Assembly (NCBI GenBank): GCA_040879165.1 | Contig: JBBDKV010000005.1 | Location: 1 to 45,530, forward strand | From: JBBDKV01 sp040879165 | GTDB taxonomy: Bacteria; Patescibacteriota; Microgenomatia; UBA1400; PJMF01 | Length of the DNA stretch: 45,530 bases | Direction: 5' to 3' | In this document: piece after piece, positions 16,901-25,435 of the stretch | Layout: each line of letters begins with the position of its first letter | Position numbering within the stretch: position 1 is the stretch's first letter | Made by a program: the position numbers and the translations under genes | Notes under the pieces: generated by a model | What the model was told of the DNA's origin: nothing | What the model saw: the letters and a program-made list of their open reading frames with translations, nothing else | Database searches by the model: none

Positions 16901-17569
16901 ATGAATAAAAAATTGTGGTACTTCCAGCAGTTGAATTTGTTTAAGGGTTTACCAGCAGAATCACTTGCTCGGATTGAGTCTTGTTTTGATATGAAAAAAT
17001 ATAATGAGCAGGAATTGGTGTACCAGGCTGGTACTGCCAATATGGTTTTTATTGTCAAAACAGGTCAGGTAGAAATTTACCAAATTTCTGCCTCAGGTAA
17101 AAAAATTATTGTTGATAGATTAGATCCTGGGAGTATTTTTGGCGACCTGGATGTTGGCGATGATGAGTCATTTTTTGTGCAGGCAACTATGCATTCATAC
17201 ATTTGCTTTGTAGAAAAAAATCGTTTTTTTACTATGATTAGTCAGTATCCAAAGCAGGCTGAGCAATTATTATCTCAATTATTTGCTCGATTGATTCAAA
17301 CTGAAAGACAACTTATCTCAGCAAAATCAGACACTGTGTTGCAGCGGTTTGTTAAGTTATTGCTTCACTTAGGTGTTACGAAAAAAGATCAAGAAATGAT
17401 AGTTAAAGAAAAGTACACTCATGAAGAGTTGGGACAAATGCTAGGTGTTACTCGTCAGACGATTTCGACACTAGTTAATCAATTGGAAAAACAGCAATTA
17501 ATACAACGTGATAATAAAACAATTCATTTTAATCTGCAGAAGATACGAGCGGCGATGGAGCTTGCGTAA
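16901..17569 (+). CDS. Crp/Fnr-family transcription regulator
   Basis: A 222-residue regulator with a cyclic-nucleotide-binding-like beta barrel (about 8-125), a dimerisation helix and a C-terminal winged helix, HEELGQMLGVTRQTISTLVNQL (about 170-192), as in Crp/Fnr. In the ligand pocket GDLDVGDDESFFVQA lacks the Arg that grips the phosphate of cAMP in Crp, and there is no N-terminal Cys cluster for an Fe-S centre as in Fnr. The signal is therefore unknown. It heads a group of thiol-redox genes, so redox or nitrosative control of those genes is a reasonable guess. No Shine-Dalgarno is obvious before the ATG. Confidence 0.88.
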   Translation: MNKKLWYFQQLNLFKGLPAESLARIESCFDMKKYNEQELVYQAGTANMVFIVKTGQVEIYQISASGKKIIVDRLDPGSIFGDLDVGDDESFFVQATMHSYICFVEKNRFFTMISQYPKQAEQLLSQLFARLIQTERQLISAKSDTVLQRFVKLLLHLGVTKKDQEMIVKEKYTHEELGQMLGVTRQTISTLVNQLEKQQLIQRDNKTIHFNLQKIRAAMELA

Positions 17570-17649
17570 TGTGTGCGCTGTCGGCTAGTTGACAGCATTG
17601 CAGCAATTAATTGCAGTACTATATGCTCAGCGAAAGTGAAGGGCTTCTC

Positions 17650-18171
17650 ATGAAACGACCAAATATTCTATCAATGATAGCAGTCGCGCTCGTCGCAGTT
17701 TTTGTGATCGTAGCCGTTAGTCGTATGCAGTCAGACTCGAGTGAGCAAGTTGCTCAGCAGGGAGCAGTTGAGGCACCAAGTGCTGACTCAGGCAGAGTGA
17801 CGGTTGTTTCTCGAGAAGAAGATTTTCAGCCTGAAGTTGATGCTGATGGTGTAATGGCGCCTAATTATATTGAATATTCAGACGCGAGCTTAGCTCAGGC
17901 GCAAGAACGCGGTGACACGAGTGTTTTGTTTTTTGCTGCTACGGATTGGTGCGTCACTTGCATGATGCTTGAGGACGAGCTGCTCGAAAAAGGCGCGCAG
18001 TTGCCGGATGGAGTGACGGTGTTTAAGGTAGACTACGATAACGACCGCGAAAATAAGGCTCAGTACGGCGTTACTTCACAGCATACTATGATTGTGCTTG
18101 ATGCTCAGGGGGAAGAGGTGCGCCGCTGGATTGGCGGAGGCTTTGAAACCTTGGTAGACCAACTTATTTAG
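17650..18171 (+). CDS. Membrane-anchored thioredoxin-like protein (DsbD-gamma-like)
   Basis: A 173-residue protein with one N-terminal membrane segment (about 6-24), a linker and a thioredoxin fold. The active site is DWCVTC with Cys101 and Cys104, similar to the WCVxC of the DsbD C-terminal domain. A Thr-Met (HTMIVL) stands where a cis-Pro is usual. I start at the ATG at 17650; upstream in-frame starts at 17611 and 17623 only add MQYYMLSESEGLL before a normal signal anchor. It lies 19 bp before a CcdA-like transporter, and the pair resembles a split DsbD that carries electrons across the membrane. Confidence 0.82.
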   Translation: MKRPNILSMIAVALVAVFVIVAVSRMQSDSSEQVAQQGAVEAPSADSGRVTVVSREEDFQPEVDADGVMAPNYIEYSDASLAQAQERGDTSVLFFAATDWCVTCMMLEDELLEKGAQLPDGVTVFKVDYDNDRENKAQYGVTSQHTMIVLDAQGEEVRRWIGGGFETLVDQLI

Positions 18172-18190
18172 GATATTCAACAAAACTACT

Positions 18191-19855
18191 ATGCTACTTC
18201 TCCTGCCGATAGCCTTTATTTCTGGAATTCTTACCGTTTTTTCACCTTGTGTGTTGCCAGTCTTGCCTATCATTCTAGCCAGTGGCATTGATGGGAAAAT
18301 AGGTCGAGTGCGAGGAGTAATTGTAGGCTTGGTGATAACTTTTACACTGGCTACACTGTTGCTTGCGACAGTGGTGCGTACGTTAGGCATCTCGGTGGAC
18401 GCAATTCGCGATTTTGCGGTAGTACTACTGGTTTTGTTTGGCATCACTCTGGCTTTTCCGGCAATTTGGAATCGAGTGCTGGCTTTTGTCGAGCGGTATT
18501 GGCGAGTGCAGCCAGTCACGAATGAGGGTAGTGGTTTTGGTGGCGGTTTTATTACTGGTGTGAGTTTGGGTGTTGTCTGGACTCCGTGCATTGGTCCGAT
18601 TGTGGCAACGGTAGCGACTCTGGCGGCAGTCAGTACCTTTTCGTTGGGTATGGTTGGAGTGGCGTTTGCGTATGCGCTTGGTGCGGGCATCCCGCTCTAC
18701 TTTATTGCTCGCGGTGGTCAGCGCGTTACTAGTAAGCTGACAGTTTTTAAAACAAATAATGAGCAGATTCGACAAGTTTTTGGGGTCATTGTGCTCGCAA
18801 CGGCTTTGATGATTTTTGTCGGTATTGATCGCAAGTTACAGGCTTGGACGCTCGATAATCTGCCTGAATCGTGGACTCAGATCGTGACACAATTTGAGGA
18901 TCAGTTTGAGCTCGATACAAACGTGCTGCGCTCAACTCAGGATGAACTCACATCTGCTGAGCCAGGATCAACGGTGGTCAGAAATGTGCGCCTGAGCACA
19001 GATTTTACTGGAGCCAAGGTGGATCAATCAGATCTATTACAAGGTTGTTTTGCTGGTAAAGACTGCATTCCTTCGATAGAAAATCCAGTGTTTGAGTCAG
19101 CTCAGGAAGCGAACTGGTTGCTAGATTCTGATATTGTGTTTGCGGTCAATTATCAGGGGGAGCGACGGGCGTATCCGCAGCGCATTCTCAATTGGCACGA
19201 AATTGTTAATGACGAGCTGGCTGGCGATCCAGTCAGCATTACCTTTTGCCCGCTCTGTGGATCGGCGGTAGCGTTTCATCGGATCGTGGATGGAATAATT
19301 ACTGAATTTGGAGTATCAGGAAAACTGCATAATAGCGATCTGGTGATGTACGATCGATACGAGGGAAATCTGTGGCAGCAGATCACCGGAGAAGCGATTG
19401 TGGGACCTGCAGCTCGACGTGATGAGCGTTTGCGCCAACTACCGATTATTACGACCACCTGGGGCGAGTGGAGCGCTGAGTATCCTGATACGCTAGTGCT
19501 CTCCAGAGAAACTGGCTTTGCTCGCAACTACGATGCCTATCCCTATGGAACATATGAGAGTGACGATCAATTACTGTTTGGTGTCGAAGGCTTAGACCAA
19601 AGTTTGCAGATTAAAACCGTAGTCTACGGTATTGAAATAAACGGAGAGAGTAAGGCCTATCCAGAGTCGATATTTGAAACACAACCTCGTTTTGAAGATG
19701 AGCTGGGAGGCGTGCCAATCTCACTTGAGAGGTCGGATGCCGGCGCCGTGACGGTCACTAATCAAACAACTGGTGAAGAAATTATTGCCATTCGGTTATT
19801 TTGGTTCGCTTGGGCCTCATTTCATCCTGAGACTGAGTTGTATCAGGATCAATAG
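18191..19855 (+). CDS. CcdA-like thiol transporter fused to a DUF3179 domain
   Basis: A 554-residue two-part protein. Residues 1-235 are a CcdA/DsbD-beta membrane domain with about six helices; the two redox Cys are Cys20 in FSPCVLP and Cys133 in WTPCIGP. After a linker, residues about 280-550 form an extracytoplasmic DUF3179 domain: WHEIVNDELAGDPV, FCPLCGSAVAFHR, FGVSGKLHNSDLVMYDR and a WGEWSAEYPDT segment. The domain's first motif is usually CPLTGSA; here a second Cys gives CPLC. DUF3179 has no established function. The fusion implies that the transporter passes electrons to, or depends on, the DUF3179 part. It is the middle gene of the redox cluster. Confidence 0.85.
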   Translation: MLLLLPIAFISGILTVFSPCVLPVLPIILASGIDGKIGRVRGVIVGLVITFTLATLLLATVVRTLGISVDAIRDFAVVLLVLFGITLAFPAIWNRVLAFVERYWRVQPVTNEGSGFGGGFITGVSLGVVWTPCIGPIVATVATLAAVSTFSLGMVGVAFAYALGAGIPLYFIARGGQRVTSKLTVFKTNNEQIRQVFGVIVLATALMIFVGIDRKLQAWTLDNLPESWTQIVTQFEDQFELDTNVLRSTQDELTSAEPGSTVVRNVRLSTDFTGAKVDQSDLLQGCFAGKDCIPSIENPVFESAQEANWLLDSDIVFAVNYQGERRAYPQRILNWHEIVNDELAGDPVSITFCPLCGSAVAFHRIVDGIITEFGVSGKLHNSDLVMYDRYEGNLWQQITGEAIVGPAARRDERLRQLPIITTTWGEWSAEYPDTLVLSRETGFARNYDAYPYGTYESDDQLLFGVEGLDQSLQIKTVVYGIEINGESKAYPESIFETQPRFEDELGGVPISLERSDAGAVTVTNQTTGEEIIAIRLFWFAWASFHPETELYQDQ

Positions 19856-19881
19856 ACAGTTAAGTATATATCGACCGACTA

Positions 19882-21972
19882 CTACTCAGTAGACTGAAAT
19901 TTTTTCACCGCTTTTGAAATAAGTAGTCCCACTGCAAACAGCATAATCGAAAAAAGAATAGTGTTAGTATTTAGAGACAGCGATTCTAGTTGAGTAAAAC
20001 TGCCTTCAATAGAGCTGCCCAAACTGACAAAAGTCAGTGTGCCAAAGATATTTCCGAGCAGCGTCGCTGCAAAAAATGCCACTAGTGATATTTTCATATA
20101 CCCTGCCAGCAAGCTCACGGCGTCATATGGCAAGTAGAGTAGTCGCATGATTAGAATAGTAATAAAACTCTCCTGCTTCATTCGATCCGCAAACCTTTGG
20201 AGTAAGTTGCGGTGTTTTGTTGTTAATTGCTGGTCATCGATGGGTGTTTTGGTTTTTACAATCCAGCGTCCAGTAGCGTAGGGCAACAGTGCACTTACTG
20301 AGCCAGCAATCCAGGCGTATGCAAATCCAAGGGGGAGTCCCCAGAGATATCCGGCCAGGGCAGATAAAATAGCGGCTGGAAACAAAAAAAGTGGTCGCAG
20401 TAGATACAATAGTAAAAATAGTGTTACCCCAAACCAGCTTGATTGCAGGAGGACTTCGAGTTTTGCCAAGGCTTCTAATAGAGAGAGTTGTTGCCAATGG
20501 AGGGCGATTTGAAAGCTGGCGATGAGCACACCCCAAAGTAACATCGCCCAAACGAGCCTCGAGTATTGTGAGTACTGTACCTGTAGCCAGAGTAGCACTT
20601 CTTGCTTGAGTTTTTTGAGTGTTTCAATCACGAAGATGTCGGCAGCTTTTTTAATGCTCAAAGCAAGTGTGGGGTAGGCAAAAACGGTCGATGAAAGCTT
20701 CCACAAAGAAATCTTGTGCTGTATAGCAATGCTGAACGCCGCCAATATCTCGCCTGCTTGCGGAGCAATCAAGGTGACGCGCAGTATTTTCCCCGTTAGT
20801 CTTTCTGCATAGATAATCAGTTTTCCAGTGGTAATTTCATCAGTTTTGGCGCGATCAATGCTTGGAAGCTCAACGGTGATTTTTTTAAACTGACGCTCAT
20901 CGAGCTGTTCCAGCTCAGCGAGCTCCAGGCCTTCGCTGGCAATTTCCGGATCAGCGTAAGTAACTCGTGGTATTGCAGTAATCTGTGAAAATTTAAGTAC
21001 TGGAATGCCGATGGTTTTGGCAACCGCTCTGCCCTGGGCATTTGCCAGGTGTGTAAATTTTGGATCCGGAATAATGTCGCCGATGGCAAAGATGTGTTTT
21101 TGCGAAGTTTGATAATATCGGTTGACCGTAATGCCCCGCTCAGTGTGAGAAATGTTTGCATTTGATAGTTTCAGTTTGGCGAGGTTGGGGATTCGTCCCA
21201 GAGCCTGCAAAACAATCTCAGTCTTGGCGAGCTGTTTTTCTTGTTTGCCAGACTGACTGGGCACTTGGTAGCATAATTTGTCATTTCTCCAGGTTATATC
21301 TGTTGTCTGCCAGTGAAACGTGACGCCGTCTTTTTCGAGTTGTTGTTTAAGGATCTCTGAAGCCTCTGGGTCGTCTTTACTGAGTACTCCCTCTCCACGG
21401 TGGAGGATATGAACGGTAGTTCCTAGTTGAGAAAATGCCTGGGCAAGCTCAACGCTAATTGGGCCAGCTCCAAGCACTGCCATGCTTTTAGGCAGTGTTT
21501 TCTGTTCAAAAATAGTAAGATTGGTGTGTAATTTTTTTGCTGGCAATCCTGGAATTTCTAGTATGCGAGGAAGTGAGCCAGTAGCAATTACAATATATTG
21601 AGCTGATAAGTGCTGTAATTTTGAAGCGTTTTCAAGTTCAACGCTGTGAGCGTCAATAAAGCGAGCCGTTGCACTGAAGTATTGCAGGTTGGGTTTGTTA
21701 ATCAGCTCAGTTTCTTCTTGGCGAATATCGGTAATTGTGTCACGAACATGTTTAAGAGCTTTAGTTGGAGAGAGTCCTGCTTTTGCAGCGTGGAGGAGGG
21801 CTTTGCTGGGAATGCAGCCAGAGTTGGTGCAATCGCCTCCTAATTCTTCAGCCACGAGCGCAACTGATTTGCCCATGCCTGCCAGGCTGATCGCTGCCGT
21901 TAGCCCTGCCGAACCAGCTCCAATCACGATAGTATGAAAATGTTGCGTTGTCATTGTGTTGCTAAGCTGCAA
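19882..21972 (-). CDS. FAD-dependent disulfide reductase fused to a VTT/TVP38 membrane domain
   Basis: A 696-residue fusion. Residues 12 to about 460 are a class I pyridine nucleotide-disulfide oxidoreductase of the MerA/Lpd type: FAD fingerprint VIGAGSAGL, redox pair GGDCTNSGCIPSK (Cys48, Cys53), NAD-binding GAGPISVELAQ, second FAD motif AIGDI and a dimerisation domain. Residues about 485-696 hold four to five membrane helices with LFPAAILSALAGYLWG and SVSALLPYATGRW, a VTT (TVP38/DedA-like) domain. The C-terminal His-Glu pair of Lpd is not evident. VTT-oxidoreductase fusions are known, commonly with VTT first; here it is last. A second Met at residue 7 is a possible start. The gene converges on the CcdA fusion, with 26 bp between. 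Confidence 0.87.
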   Translation of the reverse strand: MQLSNTMTTQHFHTIVIGAGSAGLTAAISLAGMGKSVALVAEELGGDCTNSGCIPSKALLHAAKAGLSPTKALKHVRDTITDIRQEETELINKPNLQYFSATARFIDAHSVELENASKLQHLSAQYIVIATGSLPRILEIPGLPAKKLHTNLTIFEQKTLPKSMAVLGAGPISVELAQAFSQLGTTVHILHRGEGVLSKDDPEASEILKQQLEKDGVTFHWQTTDITWRNDKLCYQVPSQSGKQEKQLAKTEIVLQALGRIPNLAKLKLSNANISHTERGITVNRYYQTSQKHIFAIGDIIPDPKFTHLANAQGRAVAKTIGIPVLKFSQITAIPRVTYADPEIASEGLELAELEQLDERQFKKITVELPSIDRAKTDEITTGKLIIYAERLTGKILRVTLIAPQAGEILAAFSIAIQHKISLWKLSSTVFAYPTLALSIKKAADIFVIETLKKLKQEVLLWLQVQYSQYSRLVWAMLLWGVLIASFQIALHWQQLSLLEALAKLEVLLQSSWFGVTLFLLLYLLRPLFLFPAAILSALAGYLWGLPLGFAYAWIAGSVSALLPYATGRWIVKTKTPIDDQQLTTKHRNLLQRFADRMKQESFITILIMRLLYLPYDAVSLLAGYMKISLVAFFAATLLGNIFGTLTFVSLGSSIEGSFTQLESLSLNTNTILFSIMLFAVGLLISKAVKKFQSTE

Positions 21973-22068
21973 GCTTTATTGTAAAACGGTACGTAGTTTA
22001 CTCTACGTTTTTACAGTATATACCAATCTTGGTAAGAACAGAGTATACTAGTAAGCCTGGTCATAAGA

Positions 22069-22132
22069 TGTCGGGTACTTTACCTTGCATGCGTTCAAGA
22101 GAACAAGTACTTCTGTCAGCTATCCGACAGAA
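22069..22132 (+). promoter_or_regulatory. Structured leader with competing hairpins upstream of the DsbA-like gene
   Basis: TTCTGTC (22111-22117) pairs with GACAGAA (22126-22132). TGTCGG (22069-22074) plus GTACTT (22075-22080) can instead pair with CCGACA (22124-22129) and AAGTAC (22105-22110). The two folds share CCGACA and exclude each other, as in attenuators. TATTAT at 22151 and CAGGAG at 22171-22176 (ribosome site) follow. Whether this region is transcribed is not known. Confidence 0.35.
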
Positions 22133-22182
22133 ATAGGGAAGTGGATCAGGTATTATAGTTTTTTAGTCAGCAGGAGTTCGTA

Positions 22183-22923
22183 ATGCATGCATTTTTTGAA
22201 AATATTCAGACACATTTTGGCATACTAGTAATCGCAGGATTATTTTTTCTTGGTGGTTATTTTTCTGGATCTTTGGTTACGGAAAATCAATTAGCGAAAT
22301 CTGCTGACTCGGCACTTGGTTCGACGAACGATCGAGCTTTATTGCCTGAGGCAGAAAGTTTTGGTCAGCCGCAACCAGGAGAATTGGCTGCTGTAACTGC
22401 TGATGATTGGCAAAAGGGTGCAAGTGATCCCGTAGTAACATTGGTGAAATATTCAGATTTTGACTGCCCATTCTGTCAGCGTTTTCATGACACTTTAAAT
22501 CAAGTGATCAGCGAGTACCCGGACCAAGTGCAGGTAGTAATGCGACATTATCCGCTACCGAGCCATCCTAATGCACAAAAATTGGCTGAAGCCTCTGAGT
22601 GTATTGGTGAGCTTGGAGGTGATGCCGCATTTTGGCAATTTGCAGACATCTATTTTGGTCGCAGCGCTCAAGGTGTGAGAACAGCAATGTCAGAAATATC
22701 GCAGTTAGCTACTGAGGCTGGAGTTTCAGGAGATCAAGTTTCGGAATGCATTGAGAGTGGGCGTATGGCTCAGAAAGTGCAGGATCAGATGGAAAGTGGC
22801 GTGCAAGCTGGCGTCTCAGGTACTCCAGGCACATTAGTAGTGACTAGTGATGGGGCTCAAGAAATGATCCCTGGCGCATTACCAATTGAACAAGTACGCA
22901 CAATTATTGGGAAATACCTGTAA
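22183..22923 (+). CDS. DsbA-family thiol-disulfide oxidoreductase
   Basis: A 246-residue exported protein. Residues 14-34 form a membrane anchor, followed by an acidic linker to about 82. The thioredoxin-fold active site is FDCPFCQRFH (Cys95, Cys98), and GVSGTPG near 208-214 carries the cis-Pro. A helical insertion between them contains a further Cys pair (ECIGEL and ECIESG). Such proteins introduce or isomerise disulfides outside the membrane. A CAGGAG ribosome site 7 nt upstream fixes the start. It is followed by a CcdA-like transporter. Confidence 0.9.
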   Translation: MHAFFENIQTHFGILVIAGLFFLGGYFSGSLVTENQLAKSADSALGSTNDRALLPEAESFGQPQPGELAAVTADDWQKGASDPVVTLVKYSDFDCPFCQRFHDTLNQVISEYPDQVQVVMRHYPLPSHPNAQKLAEASECIGELGGDAAFWQFADIYFGRSAQGVRTAMSEISQLATEAGVSGDQVSECIESGRMAQKVQDQMESGVQAGVSGTPGTLVVTSDGAQEMIPGALPIEQVRTIIGKYL

Positions 22924-22962
22924 GTTACATGGTGAGATGATTGTTCTCGATGAAAGTGATCT

Positions 22963-23709
22963 ATGTTTGGTGAGTTGGCTAGTGGCTCTGAAGTTTCAAT
23001 TGTAGCTGCCTTTGTGGCAGGCGTAGTGACATTTTTTGCCTCCTGTCTTTTGCCACTGGTTCCTACGTATCTGGCTTATTTAGCTGGCGTATCACTTCAA
23101 AAAGATGGAGCACAACATCGCTGGCGAATATTTTACACCTCAGTATTTTTTAGTCTCGGCTTTACTGCTACTTTTGTAGTTCTTGGGCTCCTGCTGTACC
23201 AGTTTTCTGCGGTTATTGCGCCATTTAGATTTTACATTGAGAAAATAAGCGGCGTGTTTTTCTTGCTGATTGGCTTGTGGATGCTCGGCTTACTTAAGAG
23301 CACTGCCCTGCTGAAAGAACGCAGGTTGGATTTTGGTCGATTTATGACAGGGAGCACTGCATGGCATGCTATTCCTGCTGGTGTGGCATTTGGTTTTGGA
23401 TGGACTCCTTGTATTGGACCAGTACTCGCGTTAATTTTGTTCTGGTCCGCACAGCAGGATAGTGCTTTGCAAGGAACAATGTTGCTTATTGTCTATGGGA
23501 TTGGTCTTGGATTTCCGTTTGTGTTGACTGGATTATTGTTTGAAAAAATACTGCCTGCTTTGAAAAAGTATGGTCATATCTCACACTATGTTCAGATATT
23601 CTCGGGAGTAATTATCGCTATAGCAGGCTTGTTGTTGTTGACGGGCTGGTTTGCTGTGCTCTCGATGTACTTACTGTCTTTTACTAATATCTCCAGTTTG
23701 GCGCAGTAA
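22963..23709 (+). CDS. CcdA-family cytochrome c biogenesis / thiol electron transporter
   Basis: A 248-residue protein with six hydrophobic helices. The two redox Cys lie in FFASCLLPLVPTYLAYLAG and GWTPCIGPVLA, the two symmetry-related CcdA motifs; the Pro next to the first Cys is replaced by Leu. CcdA carries electrons from cytoplasmic thioredoxin to extracytoplasmic thiol proteins. It lies 39 bp after the DsbA-like gene, so that protein, or the thioredoxin at 17650, is a likely partner. This is the second CcdA unit in 5 kb. Confidence 0.9.
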   Translation: MFGELASGSEVSIVAAFVAGVVTFFASCLLPLVPTYLAYLAGVSLQKDGAQHRWRIFYTSVFFSLGFTATFVVLGLLLYQFSAVIAPFRFYIEKISGVFFLLIGLWMLGLLKSTALLKERRLDFGRFMTGSTAWHAIPAGVAFGFGWTPCIGPVLALILFWSAQQDSALQGTMLLIVYGIGLGFPFVLTGLLFEKILPALKKYGHISHYVQIFSGVIIAIAGLLLLTGWFAVLSMYLLSFTNISSLAQ

Positions 23710-23712
23710 TTT

Positions 23713-23750
23713 TTCGACAGCACAGAATTGGGTGAAGCGGTCGAATTTTT
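23713..23750 (+). terminator. Rho-independent terminator-like hairpin
   Basis: TTCGAC (23713-23718) and GTCGAA (23740-23745) form a 6-bp stem, followed by TTTTT. It lies just after the CcdA stop and before a convergent gene. The 21-nt loop is long, so it is only a fair candidate. Confidence 0.45.
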
Positions 23751-23772
23751 AGTCTGCTACACTGAATAGAAG

Positions 23773-24186
23773 CTAATTATTTTTTTCTTGTAGATTCTCG
23801 TACGACTCTACGACTTGTTTGCAGTACATGTATTGACCGTATTCCAGGGCTGCTTCGTGCATTGGTTTGGTTGTGCTGGCTGAATCTGAGGCTCCAGAAT
23901 TTGCAATTTCAGAATCTGCAGTATTTGGCTGTATGGCTGAGGAAAGTACGGTGCGAGTGTGAGAACCAATTTCAATTGCTCGGTTGGTAAAAATGGTGAG
24001 TTGATCTCCGGCAGTTTGAGAAACTGTTTCAAAATCTGTGGAGTATCCTGCCACTGATCCTGACACTTCTTCTATTGGGTTGGAGGCAAGCGTTGGAAAA
24101 CGATCGTTTTGCCAATAATAGTAGGCAGTGTAGCCACCTCCGAGTACAAGCGCTCCAATAAGTAGTAAAAATAACATGCGAGACAT
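23773..24186 (-). CDS. Small anchored extracytoplasmic protein, unknown
   Basis: A 137-residue protein with an N-terminal hydrophobic anchor (about 4-24: MLFLLLIGALVLGGGYTAYYY) and an exported Ser/Thr-rich region. The last 30 residues hold a single Cys (YMYCKQVVESY). No family is recognised. It lies 30 bp downstream of the ABC permease on the same strand and may be an accessory to that exporter, but nothing in the sequence proves it. Confidence 0.55.
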   Translation of the reverse strand: MSRMLFLLLIGALVLGGGYTAYYYWQNDRFPTLASNPIEEVSGSVAGYSTDFETVSQTAGDQLTIFTNRAIEIGSHTRTVLSSAIQPNTADSEIANSGASDSASTTKPMHEAALEYGQYMYCKQVVESYENLQEKNN

Positions 24187-24216
24187 TGCGTCAACTCCTT
24201 CTAGGTACAGTATAGC

Positions 24217-25422
24217 TTATTCATAGCGTAATGCTTCGATGGGTGAGAGTTGGGCGGCGCGGCGCGCAGGTGCGACGCCAAAAATTAGACCGACGATGGT
24301 TGAAACACTCAGAGCCAAAATAATTGCGTCAAGCGTGACCACTGCAGGAATGAAACTCTGCACGGCGAGTGTGCCAGCGTAGGCAAGTGCTAGTCCAATG
24401 ATGCCGCCAGTGAGGGAAAGCACTGCTGCCTCGATCAAAAATTGCAGGAGAATCATATTGGGAGTGGCGCCAAGTGCTTTACGTAGCCCAATTTCTCGGG
24501 TTCGCTCAGTTACTGAAACCAGCATAATATTCATTATACCAATGCCACCAACCAGTAGTGAAATACTGGCGATACCTCCTAGGGCTGCAGTCATGACACC
24601 GAGGATCTGATTTATGGTACCGAGTAATTCTGACTGATCAAAGACAGTAAATTCATCATCTTTGAGTCGTTGTCCTAACAGCTGCTCGAGCGCCTGCTTG
24701 TGGACGGCTAGATTTTCTGTGGTGGTTGTTTTGACGACAATTCGCACGATGCTGTCAGAGTTATATGATCGGGAAAAAGTCGTGAGAGGCATGTAGACGT
24801 AGGTATCAAAGGATGGGCCGCCAAAGCCGCCACCTTTTTCTTCAGCCACGCCGATGACGCGGAAATTGGTGCTGCCGACTCGAATGCGCTTGCCAATGGG
24901 ATCAATGCTGCCAAACAAGTCTTCAGCAACTGAGTGTCCGAGCACTACCACTCTGCGAGTGCCCTCATACTCGGTTTCTGAGATAAAGGCACCAATGGCA
25001 GTGGGAATATTGAAGGCAGTGTCAAAATTGGCGGTGGTGCCAACAATTGTGACGTTTTCTGTGTTGCCTTGAAACGTAATTTGATCAGTCTGTAGATTAA
25101 GTGGCGCTGCTTCGGTGACGTGCTCGCGTAGGCGCACAATGTCATTGACATCAGACATGGTTAGTTTGCTGTTAATCAGACTGGTAGCAGAGCTTTCCGC
25201 AGACAGTCCGCCATCTCCATCGAATAAATCTCCCGGAACCACAAACAGCGTGTTGGCTCCCAACTGATCAAACTCGTCAGTCACGAATGCGGACAATCCA
25301 TTGCCAATTGAAATGAGAAGTACAACAGAGCTGACGCCAATAATCACCCCAAGCATGGTCAGAAATGATCTGACTTTATTGAGGAAAATTGCTTTGAAGG
25401 CGATTGAGACGATATCTTTCAT
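24217..25422 (-). CDS. MacB/FtsX-type ABC transporter permease
   Basis: A 401-residue permease with the MacB layout: one N-terminal helix (about 14-42, FLTMLGVIIGVSSVVLLISIGNG), a large extracytoplasmic domain (45-275) and three C-terminal helices with the FtsX signature, RTREIGLRKALGATP, near 308-322. In MacB-type mechanotransmitters this part does not transport through the membrane but moves extracytoplasmic partners. It lies downstream of its ATPase with 13 bp between and completes an adaptor-ATPase-permease operon. The substrate is unknown; lipoproteins, peptides and drugs are all possible. Confidence 0.9.
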   Translation of the reverse strand: MKDIVSIAFKAIFLNKVRSFLTMLGVIIGVSSVVLLISIGNGLSAFVTDEFDQLGANTLFVVPGDLFDGDGGLSAESSATSLINSKLTMSDVNDIVRLREHVTEAAPLNLQTDQITFQGNTENVTIVGTTANFDTAFNIPTAIGAFISETEYEGTRRVVVLGHSVAEDLFGSIDPIGKRIRVGSTNFRVIGVAEEKGGGFGGPSFDTYVYMPLTTFSRSYNSDSIVRIVVKTTTTENLAVHKQALEQLLGQRLKDDEFTVFDQSELLGTINQILGVMTAALGGIASISLLVGGIGIMNIMLVSVTERTREIGLRKALGATPNMILLQFLIEAAVLSLTGGIIGLALAYAGTLAVQSFIPAVVTLDAIILALSVSTIVGLIFGVAPARRAAQLSPIEALRYE

Positions 25423-25435
25423 AGTATAGAGTGAC

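Noticed and set aside
17589..17622. TTGACA and TACTAT as a promoter for the thioredoxin-like gene
   Set aside because: The spacer is 22 bp, too long for a standard promoter, and the TTGACA is part of a small hairpin.
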